DNA of 64,000 bases, taken from assembly GCF_051014685.1 (NCBI RefSeq), contig NC_135058.1:5990811-6054810 (forward strand). Reading direction: 5' to 3'. Below the pieces are notes generated by a model that did not search any database, was not told the origin of the DNA, and saw nothing but the letters and a program-made list of their open reading frames with translations. The number at the start of each line of letters is the position of its first letter. Position 1 is the first letter of the stretch. Of the stretch, positions 49,775 through 63,530 are shown piece after piece. The translations under genes and the position numbers were made by a program. Origin of the DNA: Ptiloglossa arizonensis. Its lineage: Eukaryota; Arthropoda; Insecta; Hymenoptera; Colletidae.

Positions 49775-50640
49775 TTTTATGTTACAGTATGTAAATTAAA
49801 TTTTATCGGAAAATGTAACTAAGAGTTTGGTATACATATATTTCTCGATTTTTTATGAAAATTAACATTTGTAAACTAATTAATGGTTTGCACTGTAAAA
49901 GTTGGGAATATTAATTTTACAAATTGCATTTTCTTTTGCATTGTAAATGAATAATTTGCTTATGAAGATTAATTTTGATTGCAAATCGAAAAATATATGA
50001 ATAAATATATTTTACTTTCATTTCCGATCACAATTAATTTCTGAAAACTAACTAATGATTTATGATGCCTAAATAAGATGCACATTGTTCGATCAATATT
50101 GGGAGCGTGCATAAATGTTAGTAACAATCGCGAAAATGGACAAACATTCACCGAAACCGTTCGCCTTTCCAAATTTCGCAATATCTTGGCGTTTATTTAT
50201 CATAATTATTAACAACAGTCGTAGAAACGCAGATTGAACAATTATTAAACATATCCTAGTATAAATAATGGCTTAAAATATCATTTCGTTGAAATATTCT
50301 TTGTTCGCGTTGGAATTGTTGTTATTGAGATCGAACCGACATTGTCAAGGCTGGAAATGTTTATCGATTCACAAACGTCCATCACGATGATTTTTCTATA
50401 TAGAAAAGCGATTAATTGAATTTCGATGCTTTTACTTGAAGAATACAGCTTCCATGCGAATTCCGAAAATTATAAGAACGAAACAAATGTTAAATTAATG
50501 TATCTAATAAACAATTGTTACTTTCCATGCTTTGAAACATTAAGAAACACGTTTATACCTCGAATCTCGGTCAAAATTAATTGCTGTAGGCGAATCAATC
50601 ATATTTAACGCATAAATAAGATGCATATTGTAAGATAAAT
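49775..50640. repeat. 866-bp central spacer of the palindrome
   Basis: Its first half resembles 59480-59880 in direct orientation (equivalently the reverse of 40535-40935). Its second half resembles 41050-41400 in direct orientation. The join lies about 50160-50220. Both parts are S-type sequence, roughly 92% like their counterparts. Confidence 0.8.
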
Positions 50641-51964
50641 GTTCGGAACGTACAAAAATGTTTATAACAATCGCCTAGAGACATAAACATTCGCTAAAAC
50701 AATTCGCCTTCGCAGATTTCGCAATATCTTGATATTTGTTTATCATAATTATTACCAACCGTCGTAGGACCATACTTTAGACAATTATTAACAATGTCCT
50801 TGTATAAATAATGGCTTAAAATATCATTCCGTTGAAATATTCTTTGTTCGCGAATGAATTTTTCGCTGAGATCCAACTGACATTCTCAAGGCTACAGGTA
50901 TCGATTATCGATTCACAAGTATAGATCGCGATGATTTTTCTATCCAGAACAGCGATTAATTGAATTTTGGCACTTTTATGTAAAAAATACCACTTCTACG
51001 CGTATTGTGTAAATTGTAAGAATTAAACAAATGTTAAATTAATGTATCTAATGAACAATTGTTACTTTCCATGCTTTAAAACTTTACAAAACACGTTTTA
51101 ACATCGAGTCTCGATTAAAATCAATTTCTATAATTTTCTTAATTAATTGCAATACATACATGAGAAACACATTGTTCGATGAATATTGGGAACATGCATA
51201 AATGTTAGTAACAATCGCGGAAATGAACAAACATTCACCGAAACCGTTCGTCTTCGAAGATTTCGCGATATCTCGATGTTTATTTATCATATTTATTAAC
51301 AACCGTCGTAGGACAATACTTTAGACAATTATTAACAATGTCCTTGTATAAATAATGGCTTAAAATATCATTCCGTTGAAATATTCTTTGTTCGCGAATG
51401 AATTTTTCGCTGAGATCCAACTGACATTCTCAAGGCTACAGGTATCGATTATCGATTCACAAGTATACATCGCGATGATTTTTCTATCCAGAACAGCGAT
51501 TAATTGAATTTTGGCACTTTTATGTAAAAAATACCACTTCTACGCGTATTGTGTAAATTGTAAGAATTAAACAAATGTTAAATTAATGTATCTAATGAAC
51601 AATTGTTACTTTCCATGCTTTAAAACTTTACAAAACACGTTTTAACATCGAGTCTCGATTAAAATCAATTTCTATAATTTTCTTAATTAATTGCAATACA
51701 TACATGAGAAACACATTGTTCGATGAATATTGGGAACATGCATAAATGTTAGTAACAATCGCGGAAATGAACAAACATTCACCGAAACCGTTCGTCTTCG
51801 AAGATTTCGCGATATCTCGATGTTTATTTATCATATTTATTAACAACCGTCGTAGGATCGTGGATTAAACAATTATTAACAATGTTCTAGTATAAATAAT
51901 GGCTAAAAAGCCATCAATTTCTTGAAATATTCGTTTAGATCGAACAAAGACAATGGAAGTAACG
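50641..51964 (-). repeat. Mirror of the S tandem
   Basis: Includes the same single G/C difference between its two units as the left arm (mirrored at 50924 and 51468). Confidence 0.9.
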
Positions 51965-51993
51965 GTAAGTCACTGGTAAGTGACCTTGCGGCG

Positions 51994-52004
51994 GGTATAT
52001 AAGG
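51994..52004 (+). promoter_or_regulatory. TATA box of mirrored L2
   Basis: GGTATATAAGG on the plus strand. Confidence 0.5.
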
Positions 52005-53717
52005 AGCCGCCGGTTGTTTAAAATTTCATTGTTCCTGGAGCCTCCGAGGTGGACGGATCTCTTCGTTTTAGGTTTATGGAAGGGGGACCCCCCACCCTGG
52101 TAACCGGTACTGGCTGCCGGTAGGCGGTGGTCAGTACTGGCGACCATTCTCTCAATCCTTTCTTTTTTTTTTAATTGTTTCTTTGTCTAATTTGTTTCAT
52201 TTGTTCTCTGACTTTAATTTCTACTTGTTTTTACATGTTTATTTTTTTCCACTAACCAAATTCATTTCTATTTTCTATTATGGCTTGACTTTAGGTTACT
52301 CTTAGGTTTCTCTTAGATACATTCTCTTAGATGTATCGGAAAACGAAGAACGAAGAACGAAGAGGACCGATGTATTGCAACCTCCGCGGGACTGTTGATT
52401 CCAAGTATAGACTAAGTTAGTTTTAAGGTCACCGTGTACGAATATCTGTGATCTGCCGAGCAATTATCCAATCTTTAGCTTCTTTTTGCTCGCTTGTTCG
52501 TATCTCAGTCCGGCCACCTCTGCTTGTTGCATAAGCAAGTGACCGGCCGTGGAGGTGGGCCGAACGCTCGATCGCCGTCTCTTCTGGTGCGTCCGCTTTG
52601 AGAGAGTATATGCTGCGAACACAGGGGCAGGTGTTCGCACCGGTCCCTGCGGAAGCCCTTGATCCATCATAAGACCCTCTCTTCGTCATCCTTCGTGAGT
52701 CAGGTCCACGCTCTGCGTGGCTCCTGGCTGCGGAGTTGGGAGAAACGGGGCACTCCTCTAGAGGAGTGGACGGCGTCGCGCATTTCCTTGAGAATCGGGC
52801 CCACTGGGGGGAAACGGGACCGACCTAGTAGGAGCAACTCTTCGGTTCGCGTCGCGTATTTCCCAATTTTGCCTAATTTTTCCATAATGTAATTGCTCGG
52901 CAGAATTAAACGAGGAGATCGAAGGAACATTGATTCCTTCTATCTCTGCAGTTAGAATAAGTTAGTTTTAAGGCTGTGATCTGCCAAGCAATTATCCAAT
53001 CTTTAGCTTAATTTTGCTCGCTTCCTCGTTCCTCTGTCCGGTCACCACTGCTTCTTGTACAAGCAAGTGGCCGGCCGTGTAAGTAGTCCGAACGGTCTAT
53101 CGCCGTCTCTTCCGGTGTATCCGCTTCCAGAGGGGGCATGTTGCGAGCACAGGAGCAGGCATTTTTGCCGGTCCCTGCGAAAGCCTCCAAAATAAGACCC
53201 TCTCGTCGTAAAGATGGAGAAATGGGGCACTCCTCTAGGGGAGTGGTAGGCGTCGTTCGTTTTCTCTGGAATCGGAACCACGGAGGGGAAACGGGATAGA
53301 CCTAGTAGGACCAACTGCACGGTTCGTGTCGCGTCTTTCCCAATTTTGCCTAATTTTTCCATAATTTAATTGCTCGGCAGAACTAAACGAGGAGATCGAA
53401 GGAACATTGATTCCTTCCATCTCTTTGGTTTGGTATCTTCGTTTGTATCGCGCGTCGAGGGAGATCGATGGAACTTTGATTCCATCTATCTCTCTCCGGG
53501 TCTCCGCTCGCAGCAACCTCCACGTGGTGAGACCTGGTAATCGGTATTACTCGCTGCGAGTAATATCGAGCTAATTGGCTGCGAATTTAGAATGATTATT
53601 TAAGATAAGAAAAGTTGAATACCTTGAAAAGTAACATTTTTATAGTGCGTATGAATGCTCGAGTATGTTAATTAAACGAAAGAATGAGATTGTATCACCC
53701 ATGTATCGATATCTTTG

Positions 53718-53723
53718 AATAAA
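53718..53723 (+). terminator. Polyadenylation signal of mirrored L2
   Basis: AATAAA within TTGAATAAAGTC. Confidence 0.4.
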
Positions 53724-53789
53724 GTCATTTTTAGTAACAACAAAAGCTTCTTTTTACCCATTATTTGTCTCCAATTCCTTAACCGGATC

Positions 53790-54225
53790 CTACCACATTG
53801 CTAAATTACCAAAGTTCCAAAATCGTCGAAAAATTTGGCCAATGTTCAGAAATTCATTCGGAAATCGCGCAAAATCTTAATTCGCAGAAACTTTTGGAAT
53901 TTGACGACATTTCCAAAAATCCTCGGAATAGGAATACCTTCTCGAGTATCGTGTCCTCCCGTTACCAAAGCCAAAAATCAACGAAAGATCTAGCAAAAGT
54001 TCAGAAATTCGTTCGAAAATCCCAAAAAATCTCAATTCGTGGAAATTCTTAGAATTTGACGTCATTTCTAAAAATCCACGAAATCGTGGCACTTCCTCGC
54101 ATATCGTATACCCCTGACACGAAGAGTCCCAAAATCGAACATTTTATAAAATTTATGTCTGAATTTCAACCTTTGGTACGAGGAGAACACTTTCGCCAAG
54201 GAGGTATGCATTTCGATTTTTCAAG
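53790..54225 (-). repeat. C module, mirror of 46190-46625
   Basis: Two-subunit form, opposite orientation. Confidence 0.8.
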
Positions 54226-54729
54226 TATTAATCAAATGTTACATTGATACATCTTATAGACAATTATTACTTTTCATATTTTAAAACTTTAAGAATCATC
54301 TCTTTACTTCGAAGCTCGATCAAAATTAATTTCTATAAGTTTCTTAATCATTTGTGATGCATAAATAAGATGCGCATTGTTCGATTAATATTGGAAACAT
54401 GCATGAATGTTAGTAAAACTCCCGGAAATGAATAAACATTCACCGAAACTATTCGCCTTCGCAGATTTTGCAATATCATGACATTTATTTATCATAATTA
54501 TTAACAACCTTCGTTGGACCGTAGATTAAACAATTTTTGACAATGTCCCGGTATAAATAATGGCTAGAAAGCCATCAATTTCTTAAAATATTCGTTAGAT
54601 CGAACAAAGACAATCGAAGTAAACGTGCGATAAAATAAATGGATATTTCTCTATATATCGAAATTATACTCTGGATGGTGTTCTGAACGCTCAGTGACAC
54701 ACATATGATACACGCCAATGAAGTGAGTT
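54226..54729 (-). repeat. Mirror of the S/M flank 45686-46189
   Basis: S in reverse followed by M upstream flank (GATAAAATAAATGGATATTT). Confidence 0.8.
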
Positions 54730-54835
54730 TCCATCTACTGGAGAATAGGTAAACTACCCTTAAGGTGTGAAAACACCTGGTGGAGAAACGCTCAAGTTTG
54801 TCGAAGAATTGTTCTAGTTTATACCAATAGGTAGC
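54730..54835 (+). repeat. M core, mirror of copy 7
   Basis: Same TCCATCT start and GGTAGC end as its partner. Confidence 0.8.
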
Positions 54836-55585
54836 GCCACGAACATAATTTATCGACATTACAGATAAGTAATTCCATTTGTATGAAATTCCCTACCGTG
54901 CGGTAAAATAAATAAATATTGATGTACAAACTTTTGTACGTATGATCTATCGAATAAGTGTAAAATTAATGGAAATCAGCGTAATGTGATTTCTCTGCAT
55001 TCTAGCCTTCCTTTATACATTTAACAAAGTCTTTGATACCTTGAAATTAAGGCTATACATATCGATTATCGATGCACAAGTGTTTATCACGATGATTTTT
55101 TTATATAGAAAAACCATTAATCGAATTTCAGCACTTTTCAGTAAAAAGTACCACTTCTACGCGTATTCTGTAAATTATGAGAATTAAATAAATGTAAAAT
55201 TAATCCACAAAACAGACAATTATTACTTTTCATGCTTTAAAACTTTACTAAACAAGTTTTTATATTGAATCTCTATCAAAATCAATTTCTATAAGTATAA
55301 TAATTTATAAAGCATAAATAAGATACACATTGTTCGATTAATATTGGGAACATGCATAAATATTAACAAAAATCGTGAAAATTAACAAACCTGTTCTCCA
55401 ATAGAGAACAACCCATATAATTACCACGCTACAAATATTTGGAATTACGCGTTCAGAATATATTTGCATGCATACAAATAATTATTTCGATATGTAGAGA
55501 AATATTCATTTATTTTATCGCACGGTAGGCAATGGCATTCGAAAAGAGATACTTATCTGTAATGTCGGTAGCTAAAGCTTGTGGG
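54836..55585 (-). repeat. Mirror of 44830-45579
   Basis: M flank, reverse S, second M flank. Confidence 0.8.
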
Positions 55586-55692
55586 CCCATCTATTGATGA
55601 AAGTCGGAACAATTCCTCGACGAACTTGAGCGTTTCTCCGCCAGGTGTTTTCACCCCTTAAGTGTAATTTAACCCTTTCTCCAATAGATGGC
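55586..55692 (-). repeat. M core, mirror of copy 6
   Basis: 107-base core with a 10-base outer stem. Confidence 0.8.
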
Positions 55693-57638
55693 AACCCATG
55701 TAATTACCGCGCTACAAATGTATGGAATTACGCGTTCAGAATATATCTCCATGCATACAAACTATAATTTATCGAGACAAATATTCATTTAGTTTATCGC
55801 ACTGTTACTTCTATTGTTTTTGTTCGATCTAACGAATATTTCACGAAATTGATGGCTTTTAAGCCATTATTTATACTAGGACATTGATAATAGTTTCAAC
55901 TATGGTCCTACGACGATTGTTAATAATTATGATAAATAAACATGAAGATATTGCGAAATCTGTGAAAGCGAATGATTTCGGTGAATGTTTTTTCATTTCC
56001 GCGATTGTTACTAACATTTATGTATGTTCCCAATATTCATCGAACAATGTGCATCTTATTTATGCATCACAAATGATTAAGAAACTTATAGAAATTAATT
56101 TTGATCGAGCTCCGAAGTAAAGAGGTGTTTCTTAAAGTTTTAAAATATGGAAAGTAATAATTGTCTATTAGATATATCGATGTAACATTTGATTAGTACT
56201 TGAGAAATCGAAATGCATACTTCCTTGGCGACAGTGTTCTCCTCATACCAAAGGATGAAATTCAGACATAAATTGTAGAAAATGTTCAATGTTGGGACTC
56301 TTGTTGTCAGGAGTATATGATATGCGAGGAAGTGCCACGATTTCGCGAATGAAAAATACTTCAACGAAATAATGTTTTAATCCATTATTTATACCAGGAC
56401 ATTGTTAATAATTTTTTATACCATGGTGCTACGACGGTTGTTAACAATTCTGATGAATGAACATCAAGATATTGCGAAATCTGCGAAGGGGAACGGTTTC
56501 AGTGAATTGTTGTTCATCCACGCAATTGTTATTAACATTTATGCATGTTTCGAACATTTATGTGAGAGAATGCATCTTAGTTATGCATTGTAAATTATTG
56601 ATTTGCCTATAGAAATTAAATTGCATCGAGAATTGAAGTAAAACGTGGTATTCATATGTTTCTCGATTTTCGATCGAAATTAATATTTGTAAAGTAATTA
56701 ATGACTTATAATGCACAAACAAGATGCACATTGTAATGTTAATATTCGGAACGTGCGTAAATGTTAATAACAATCACGCAAATGAAAAAACATTTACCAA
56801 AACCGTTCTCCTTCATAGATTTTGCAATATCTTGATGTTTATTTATCATAATCATTAACAACCGTCGTTGGACCATAGTTTAAGCAATTATTAACAATGT
56901 CCTAGTATAAATAATGGCTTAAAATATCATTTCGTTAAAATATTCTTTGTTCACGAAGGAATTTTTCGTTGAGATCCAACTGATATTCTCAAGGTTACAG
57001 GTATCGATGATCGATTCACAAGTGTTCATCACGATAATTTTTCTATTTAGAAAAGCGATTAATTGAATTGTGACACTTTTAAGTAAAAAATGCAACTTCT
57101 GCACGTATTGTGTAAATTATAAGAATTAAATAAATGTTAAAGTAATGTACCAAATAGACAATTATTACTTTCTATGCATTAAATCTTTATGAAAGACGTT
57201 TTCACTTCGAATCTCGATCAAAATCAATTTCTATAAGTTACTTAAACATTTGTAATGCATAGATAAGATGTACATTGTTCGATTAATATTGGGAGCACGC
57301 GAAAAAGTTAATAACAATCGCATAGAGGAAGAAACATTCACAGAAACCGTTCGCCTTCGCAGATTTTGCAATATCTTGATGTTTATTTATCATAATTATT
57401 AATAACCGTCGTAGGACCGTAGTTTGAACAATTATTAACATTGTTTTAGCATAAATAATGGCTTGAAAGTCATCACTTTCTGGAAATATTTGTTAGATCG
57501 AACAAAGACAATCGAAGTAACCGTGCGATAAAATAAATGAATATTTCTCTACATATCGAAATTATAGTTTGTATATATGCAAATATATATTCTGAACGCT
57601 CAGTGATACACATATGTCACACGGCAATGAAGTGGGTT
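55693..57638. repeat. Mirror of 42777-44722 (S, C fragment, S)
   Basis: The C fragment is at 56185-56347. S changes direction near 56555. Confidence 0.8.
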
Positions 57639-57744
57639 GCCATCTACTAGAGAATAGGCAAACTACACTTAAGGTGTGAAAACACCTGGTGGAGAAACGC
57701 TCAAGTTTGTTGAGGAATTGTTCTTATTTCCACCAATAGATAGC
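57639..57744 (+). repeat. M core, mirror of copy 5
   Basis: CCTGGTGGAG variant, as in its partner. Confidence 0.8.
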
Positions 57745-58490
57745 GCCACGAGCATAAATTTACCGACATTAAAGATAAGTAATCCCATTTGTATAATATT
57801 CCCTACCGTGTGATAAAATAAATAAATATTTCTCTACATATCGAAATTATTGTTTGTGATGCATGCAAATATGATCTGAAATTCCAAACATTTGCAACGT
57901 GGTAATTATATGGGTTGCCGTCTCTTGGAGAACATATTTGTTAACTTTCGCGATTGTTACTAACATTTATGCATGTTCCGAATATTAATCGAACAATATG
58001 TATCTTATTTATGCATGGTAAATGATTATACTTATAGAAATTGATTTTGATCGAGATTCAAAGTAAAAACTTGTTTCGTAAAGTTTGAATGCAAGGAAAG
58101 TAATAATTGTCTATTTAGTGCAATAGTTTAGCATTTATTTAATTCTCATAATTTACACAATACGCGTAGAATTTGTATTTCTTACTCAAACGTGCTGAAT
58201 TTCGATTAATCGCTTTTCTATGTAGAAAAATCATCGTGATAAACACTTGTGAGTCGATAATCGATATGTGTAGCCATGATTTCGAGGTATCAAAGATTTT
58301 TTTAAATGTATAAAGGAAGGCTAGAATGCAGAGAAATTTCATTACGCTGATTTCGTTTAACTTTACATTTATTCGAAAGATGATACATACGAAACTTTGT
58401 ACAAAAATATTTATTTATTTTATTGCACGGTAGGGAATACCATACAAATGGAATTACTTATCTGTAATGTCGGTAAATTATGCTTGTGGC
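57745..58490 (+). repeat. Mirror of 41925-42670
   Basis: S between two M flanks. Confidence 0.75.
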
Positions 58491-58596
58491 GCTATCTATT
58501 GGTGGAAATAACAACAATTCCTCAACAAACTTGAGCGTTTCTCCGCCAGGTGTTTTCACACCTTAAGTGTAGTTTACCTATTCTCTAGTAGATGGC
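58491..58596 (-). repeat. M core, mirror of copy 4
   Basis: Perfect inner AGGTGT/ACACCT hairpin. Confidence 0.8.
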
Positions 58597-60461
58597 AACC
58601 CACTTCATTGCCGTGTGACATATGTGTGTCACTGAGCGTTCGGAATATACATGCATACAAACTATTTTTTCGATATGTAGAGAAATATTCATTTATTTTA
58701 TCGCACGGTTACTTCGATTGTCTTTGTTCGATCTAACAAATATTTCCAGAAAGTAATGACTTTCAAGCCATTATTTATACTAGAACATTGTTAATAATTG
58801 TTTAATCTACGGTCCCACGACGATTGTTAATGAATATGATAAATAAACATCGAGATATTGCAAAATCTGCGAAGACGAACGGTTTCGGTGAATGTTTGTT
58901 CATTTCCGCGATTGTTACTAACATTTATGCATGTTCTCAATATTAATTGAACAATGTGCATCTTATTTATGCATTAAGAATGATTAAGTAACTTACAGAA
59001 ATTGTTTTTGATCGAGATTTATAGTAAAACGTGTTTCGGAAAGTTTTAAAGCATGGAAAGTAACAATTGTTTATTAGATACATTAATTTAACATTTGTTT
59101 CGTTCTTATAATTTTCGGATTATGCGTGGAAGCTGTATTCTTGATGTAAAAGCGTCGAAATTCAATTAATCGCTTTTCTAGATAGAAAAACCATCGTGAT
59201 AGACGTTTGTGAATCGATAAACATTTCCAGCCTTGACAATGTCGGTTTGATCTCAATAAGAACAATTCCATCGCGAACAAAGAATATTTCAACGAAATGA
59301 TATTTTAAGCCATTATTTATACTAGGACATTGTTAATAATTGTTTAATCTACGGTCCTACGACGGTTGTTAATAATTATGATAAACAAACATCAAGATAT
59401 TGCGATATCTGGCAAGGCGAATTGCTTTAGCGAATGTTTATGTCTCTAGGCGATTGTTAGAAACATTTTTCCACGTTCCGAACTTTTATGTTACAGTATG
59501 TGAATTAAATTTTATCGGAAAATTTAACGAAGAGTTTGGTATACATATATTTCTCCATTTTTTATGAAAATTAACATTTGTAAACTAATTAATGGTTTGC
59601 ACTGTAAAATTTGGGAATATGAATGTTACAAAATGCATTTTCTTTTGCATTGTAAATGAATAATTTGCTTATAAAGATTAATTTAGGTTGCAAATCGAGA
59701 AATATATGAATATCAATATTTTGCTTTCATTTTCGAAATCAATTAATTTCTGAAAACTAACTAATGATTTATGATACCTAAATAAGATGCATATTGTTCG
59801 ATCAATATTGGGAACATGCATAAATGTTAATAATAATCGCGGAAATGAACAAACATTAACCGAAACCGTCCGCCTTCGAAGATTTCGCAATATCTCGATG
59901 TTTATTTATCATATTTATTATCAACCGTCGTAGGACTGTAGATTAAACAATTATTAACAATGTACTAGTATAAATAATGGCTTAAAATATCATTTCGTTG
60001 AAATATTCTTTGTTCGCGAAGGAATTTTTCGCTGAGATCCAACTGACATTTTCAAGGCTACAGGTATCGATTATCGATTCACAAGTCTTCATCGCGATGA
60101 TTTTTCTATCTAAAAAAGCGATTAATTGAATTTCGGCACATTTATGTAAAAAACACAACTTCTACGCGTATTGTGTAAATTATAAGAATTAAACAAATGT
60201 TAACTTAATGCATTTAATGAACAATTGTTACTTTCCATGCTTAAAGACTTTACGAAACACGTTTCAACATCGAGTCTCGATCAAAATCAATTTCTATAAG
60301 TTTCTTAATTAATTGCAATACATAAATAAGATGCACATTGTTCGATCAATATTGGGAATATACATAAATGTTAGTAAGAATCGCGGAAATGAACAAACAT
60401 TCACCGAAACCGTTCGCCTTCGAAAATTTCGATTAGATCGAAGAAAGACAATGGAAGAAAC
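58597..60461. repeat. Mirror of 39954-41818 (M flank and nested S palindrome)
   Basis: M flank first, then S, with the palindrome centre near 59.645 kb. Confidence 0.85.
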
Positions 60462-60480
60462 GGTAAGTCACCTTTGGGAG

Positions 60481-60491
60481 GGTATATAAGG
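60481..60491 (+). promoter_or_regulatory. TATA box of mirrored L1
   Basis: GGTATATAAGG, about 1.35 kb upstream of AATAAA on the same strand. Confidence 0.5.
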
Positions 60492-61833
60492 AGCCCCCGG
60501 TTGTTTAAAATTTCATTGTTCCTGGAGCCTCCGAGGTGGACGGATCTCTTCGTTTTAGGTTTACGGAAGGGGGACCCCCCACCCTGGTAACCGGTACTGG
60601 CCGCCGGTAGGCGGTGGTCAGTACTGGCGACCACTCTCTCGATCCTTTCTTTTTTTTTTAATTGTTTCTTTGTCTAATTCATTTCATTTGTATTCTGATT
60701 TTAATTTCTACTTGTTTTGACATGTTTATTTTTTTTGTCATTGTTGCCTTTATTTCCTTTGTTACTGCATGACTGTATTTAATCACTAACCAACTTCATT
60801 TCTATTTTCTATCATTTTTCCATCATGCCTTGACTTTAGGTTTCTCTTAGGTAGGCACACCGGAGAACGAAGAACGAAGAACGAAGAACGAAGAACGAAG
60901 AACGAAGAACGAAGAGGACACTATCGTCGCAACCGCCGTGGGATCTTTAGTTTAGCTTGGAATAAGTTAATTTTAAGGCCACCGTGTACAAATATCTGTT
61001 ATCTGTCAAGCAATTATCCAATCTTTAGCTTCTTTTTGCTCGCTTCCTCGTTCCTCAGCCCGGTCACCACTGCTTGTTGCATAAGCAAGTGACCGGCCGT
61101 GTATGTGGTCCGAACGGTCGATCGCCGTCTCTTCTGGTGCGTCCGCTTCCAGAGAGAACATGCTGCGAACACAGGGGCAGGTGTTCGCATCGGTCCCTGT
61201 GGAAGCCCTGTGCCACACGACCCTCTCTTCGTCATCCTTCGTAAGTTAGGTCCACGCTTTGCGTGGTTCCTGACGCGAAGTTGGGAGAAACGGGGCACTC
61301 TATATGAGTGGACGGCGTCGTGCATTTCCTCTCTAATCGGGCCCACTGAGGGGAAACGGGACCGACCTAGTAGGACCAACTGCACGGTTCGTGACGCGTT
61401 TTTTCCAATTTTGCCTAATTTTTCCATAATGTAATTGCTTGACAGAACTAAACGAGGAGATCGAAGGAACATTGATTCCTTCCATCTCTTTGGTTTAGTA
61501 TCTTCGTTTGTATCGCGTGTCGAGGGAGATCGATGGAACTTTGATTCCATCTATCTCTCTCCGGGTCTCCGCTCGCAGCAACCTCCACGTGGTGAGACCT
61601 GGTAATCGGTATTACTCGCGACGAACAATAATTATTCGTCGTGGGTAGTACCGAGCTAATCGGCTGCGAGTTTAGAATAGTAATTTTTACGATACAGTAG
61701 AGTACTTTACGGTATAGTACTTTCCACAAGTAGAATACTTTAAAGAACAACATTTTTGTAACGAGTATGAAAGTGCGAATATGTTAATGGATCGAAGAAA
61801 AGCGATTGTATTTCCGATGAATCGATGTATTGA

Positions 61834-61839
61834 AATAAA
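61834..61839 (+). terminator. Polyadenylation signal of mirrored L1
   Basis: AATAAA within TTGAAATAAAATTAA. Confidence 0.4.
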
Positions 61840-61899
61840 ATTAATTTCACTGACAACAGAAACTTTATTTTTGTCCATTATTTGTTTCCATTTCTTTAA

Positions 61900-62500
61900 C
61901 CCGATCCTATCAAACTGCTAAAACTACTTAAAACTATATGTCTTCGACTATCATGTTCTCCTGATACAAAGGAAATCGGGATCCATGATTCAGAAATTCG
62001 TTCGAAAGTCCAACAAAATTCCGATTCGCGGAAATTCTTGGAATTTGACGTCAATTCTAAGAATCCGCGAAATCGTGGCACTTCCTCGAATATCGTATAC
62101 TGACACCAAGAGTCCCAAAATCAAACATTTTCTAAAATTTATGCCTGAATTTCAACCTTTGGTATCAGGAAAATACCAAAAATTTCGATTCTTCAAGTAT
62201 TAATTAAATATTAAATTGATATATCTCATAGACAATTATTACTTTCCATGTTTTAAAAGTGTAAGAAACATCTCTTTACTTTGAAGTTCGATCAAAATCA
62301 ATAGCTATAGGCGAATCAATCATTATTAATGCATAAATACGATGCACATTAATCGCGGAAATGAACAAACATTCACCGAAACCGTTCGCCTTTGCAGATT
62401 CGTAATTTCTTCATGTTTATTTATCATATTTATTAACAATCGTCGTGGGACCGTAGATTAAACAATTATTAACAATGTTCTAGTATAAATAATGACTTGA
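61900..62500 (-). repeat. Mirror of C module and S fragment 37915-38515
   Basis: One-subunit C (61900-62200), then reverse S. Confidence 0.8.
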
Positions 62501-62670
62501 AAGCCATGAGTTTCTGGAAATATTTGTTAGATCGAACAAAGACAATCGAAGTAACCGTGCGATAAAATAAATGAATATTTCTCTACATATCGAAAAAATA
62601 GTTTGTATATCTGCATATATATTCCGAACGCTCAGTGACACACATATGTCACACGGCGATGAAGTGAGTT

Positions 62671-62776
62671 GCCATCTACTGGAGAATAGGTAAACTATAC
62701 TTAAGGTGTGAAAACACCTGGCGGAGAAACGCTCAAGTTTGTCGAAGAATTGTTACAATTTCCACAAATAGATAGC
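62671..62776 (+). repeat. M core copy 8, outside the perfect arm
   Basis: Lies just beyond the identity boundary. Related to copy 3 in reverse with several differences (for example AAGGTGTG against AAGGGGTG). Confidence 0.8.
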
Positions 62777-63530
62777 GCCACGAGCATAAATTTACCGACA
62801 TTAAAGATAAGTAATTCCATTTGTATGGTATACCCTACCGTGCGATAAAATAAATAAATATTTCTGTACAAAGTTTCGTATGTATCATCTTGCGAATAAA
62901 TGTAAAGTTAAACAAAATCAGCGTAATGAAATTTCTCTGCATTCTAGCCTTCCTTTATAGGTTTAAAAAAATCTTCGATACCTCGAAATCATGGCTACAC
63001 ATATCGATTATCGACTCACAAGTGTTTATCACGATGATTTTTCTATATAGAAAAGCGATTAAACGAAATTCAGCACGTTTGAGTAAAAAATACAACTTCT
63101 ACGCGTATTGTGCAAATTATCAGTATTAAACGAATGTTAAATGAATGTATCTAATAAACAATTGTTACTTTCCATGCTTTAAAACTTTACGCAACACGTT
63201 TTACTTTGAATCTCGATCTAAATCGATTTCTATAAGTTACTTCATCATTTATAATGCATAAATAAGATGCACATTGTTCGATTAATATTGGGAACATGCA
63301 TAAATGTTAGTAACAATCGCGAAAATCTACAAATATGATCTCCAAGAGACGACAACCTATATAATTACCACGTTACAAATGTTTGGAATTGCGCGTTCCG
63401 AATATATTTGCATGCATACAAACAATAATTCCGATACGTAGAGAAATATTTATTTATTTTATCGCACGGTAGGGAATATCATACAAATGGAATTACTTAT
63501 CTTTAATGTCGGTAAATTTATGCTCGTGGC
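62777..63530. repeat. S-type spacer between M copies 8 and 9
   Basis: M flank, then minus-oriented S (CGATTATCGA at about 63005, ACGCGTATTGTGCAAATTAT), then inverted M flank. It is the spacer of a palindrome centred near 63153. Confidence 0.75.

Larger units (their letters stand above)
51965..53789 (+). repeat. L element, mirror of L2
   Basis: Plus-strand orientation: TATA box at 51994-52004, heptamers at 52344-52364, AATAAA at 53718-53723. Confidence 0.8.
60462..61899 (+). repeat. L element, mirror of L1
   Basis: Plus-strand orientation: TATA box 60481-60491, heptamers 60866-60914, AATAAA 61834-61839. Confidence 0.8.
50641..62590 (-). repeat. Right arm of the 11,950-bp perfect inverted repeat
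   Basis: Exact reverse complement of 37825-49774 in all segments compared. Everything listed for the left arm is present here in opposite order and orientation. Confidence 0.9.
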
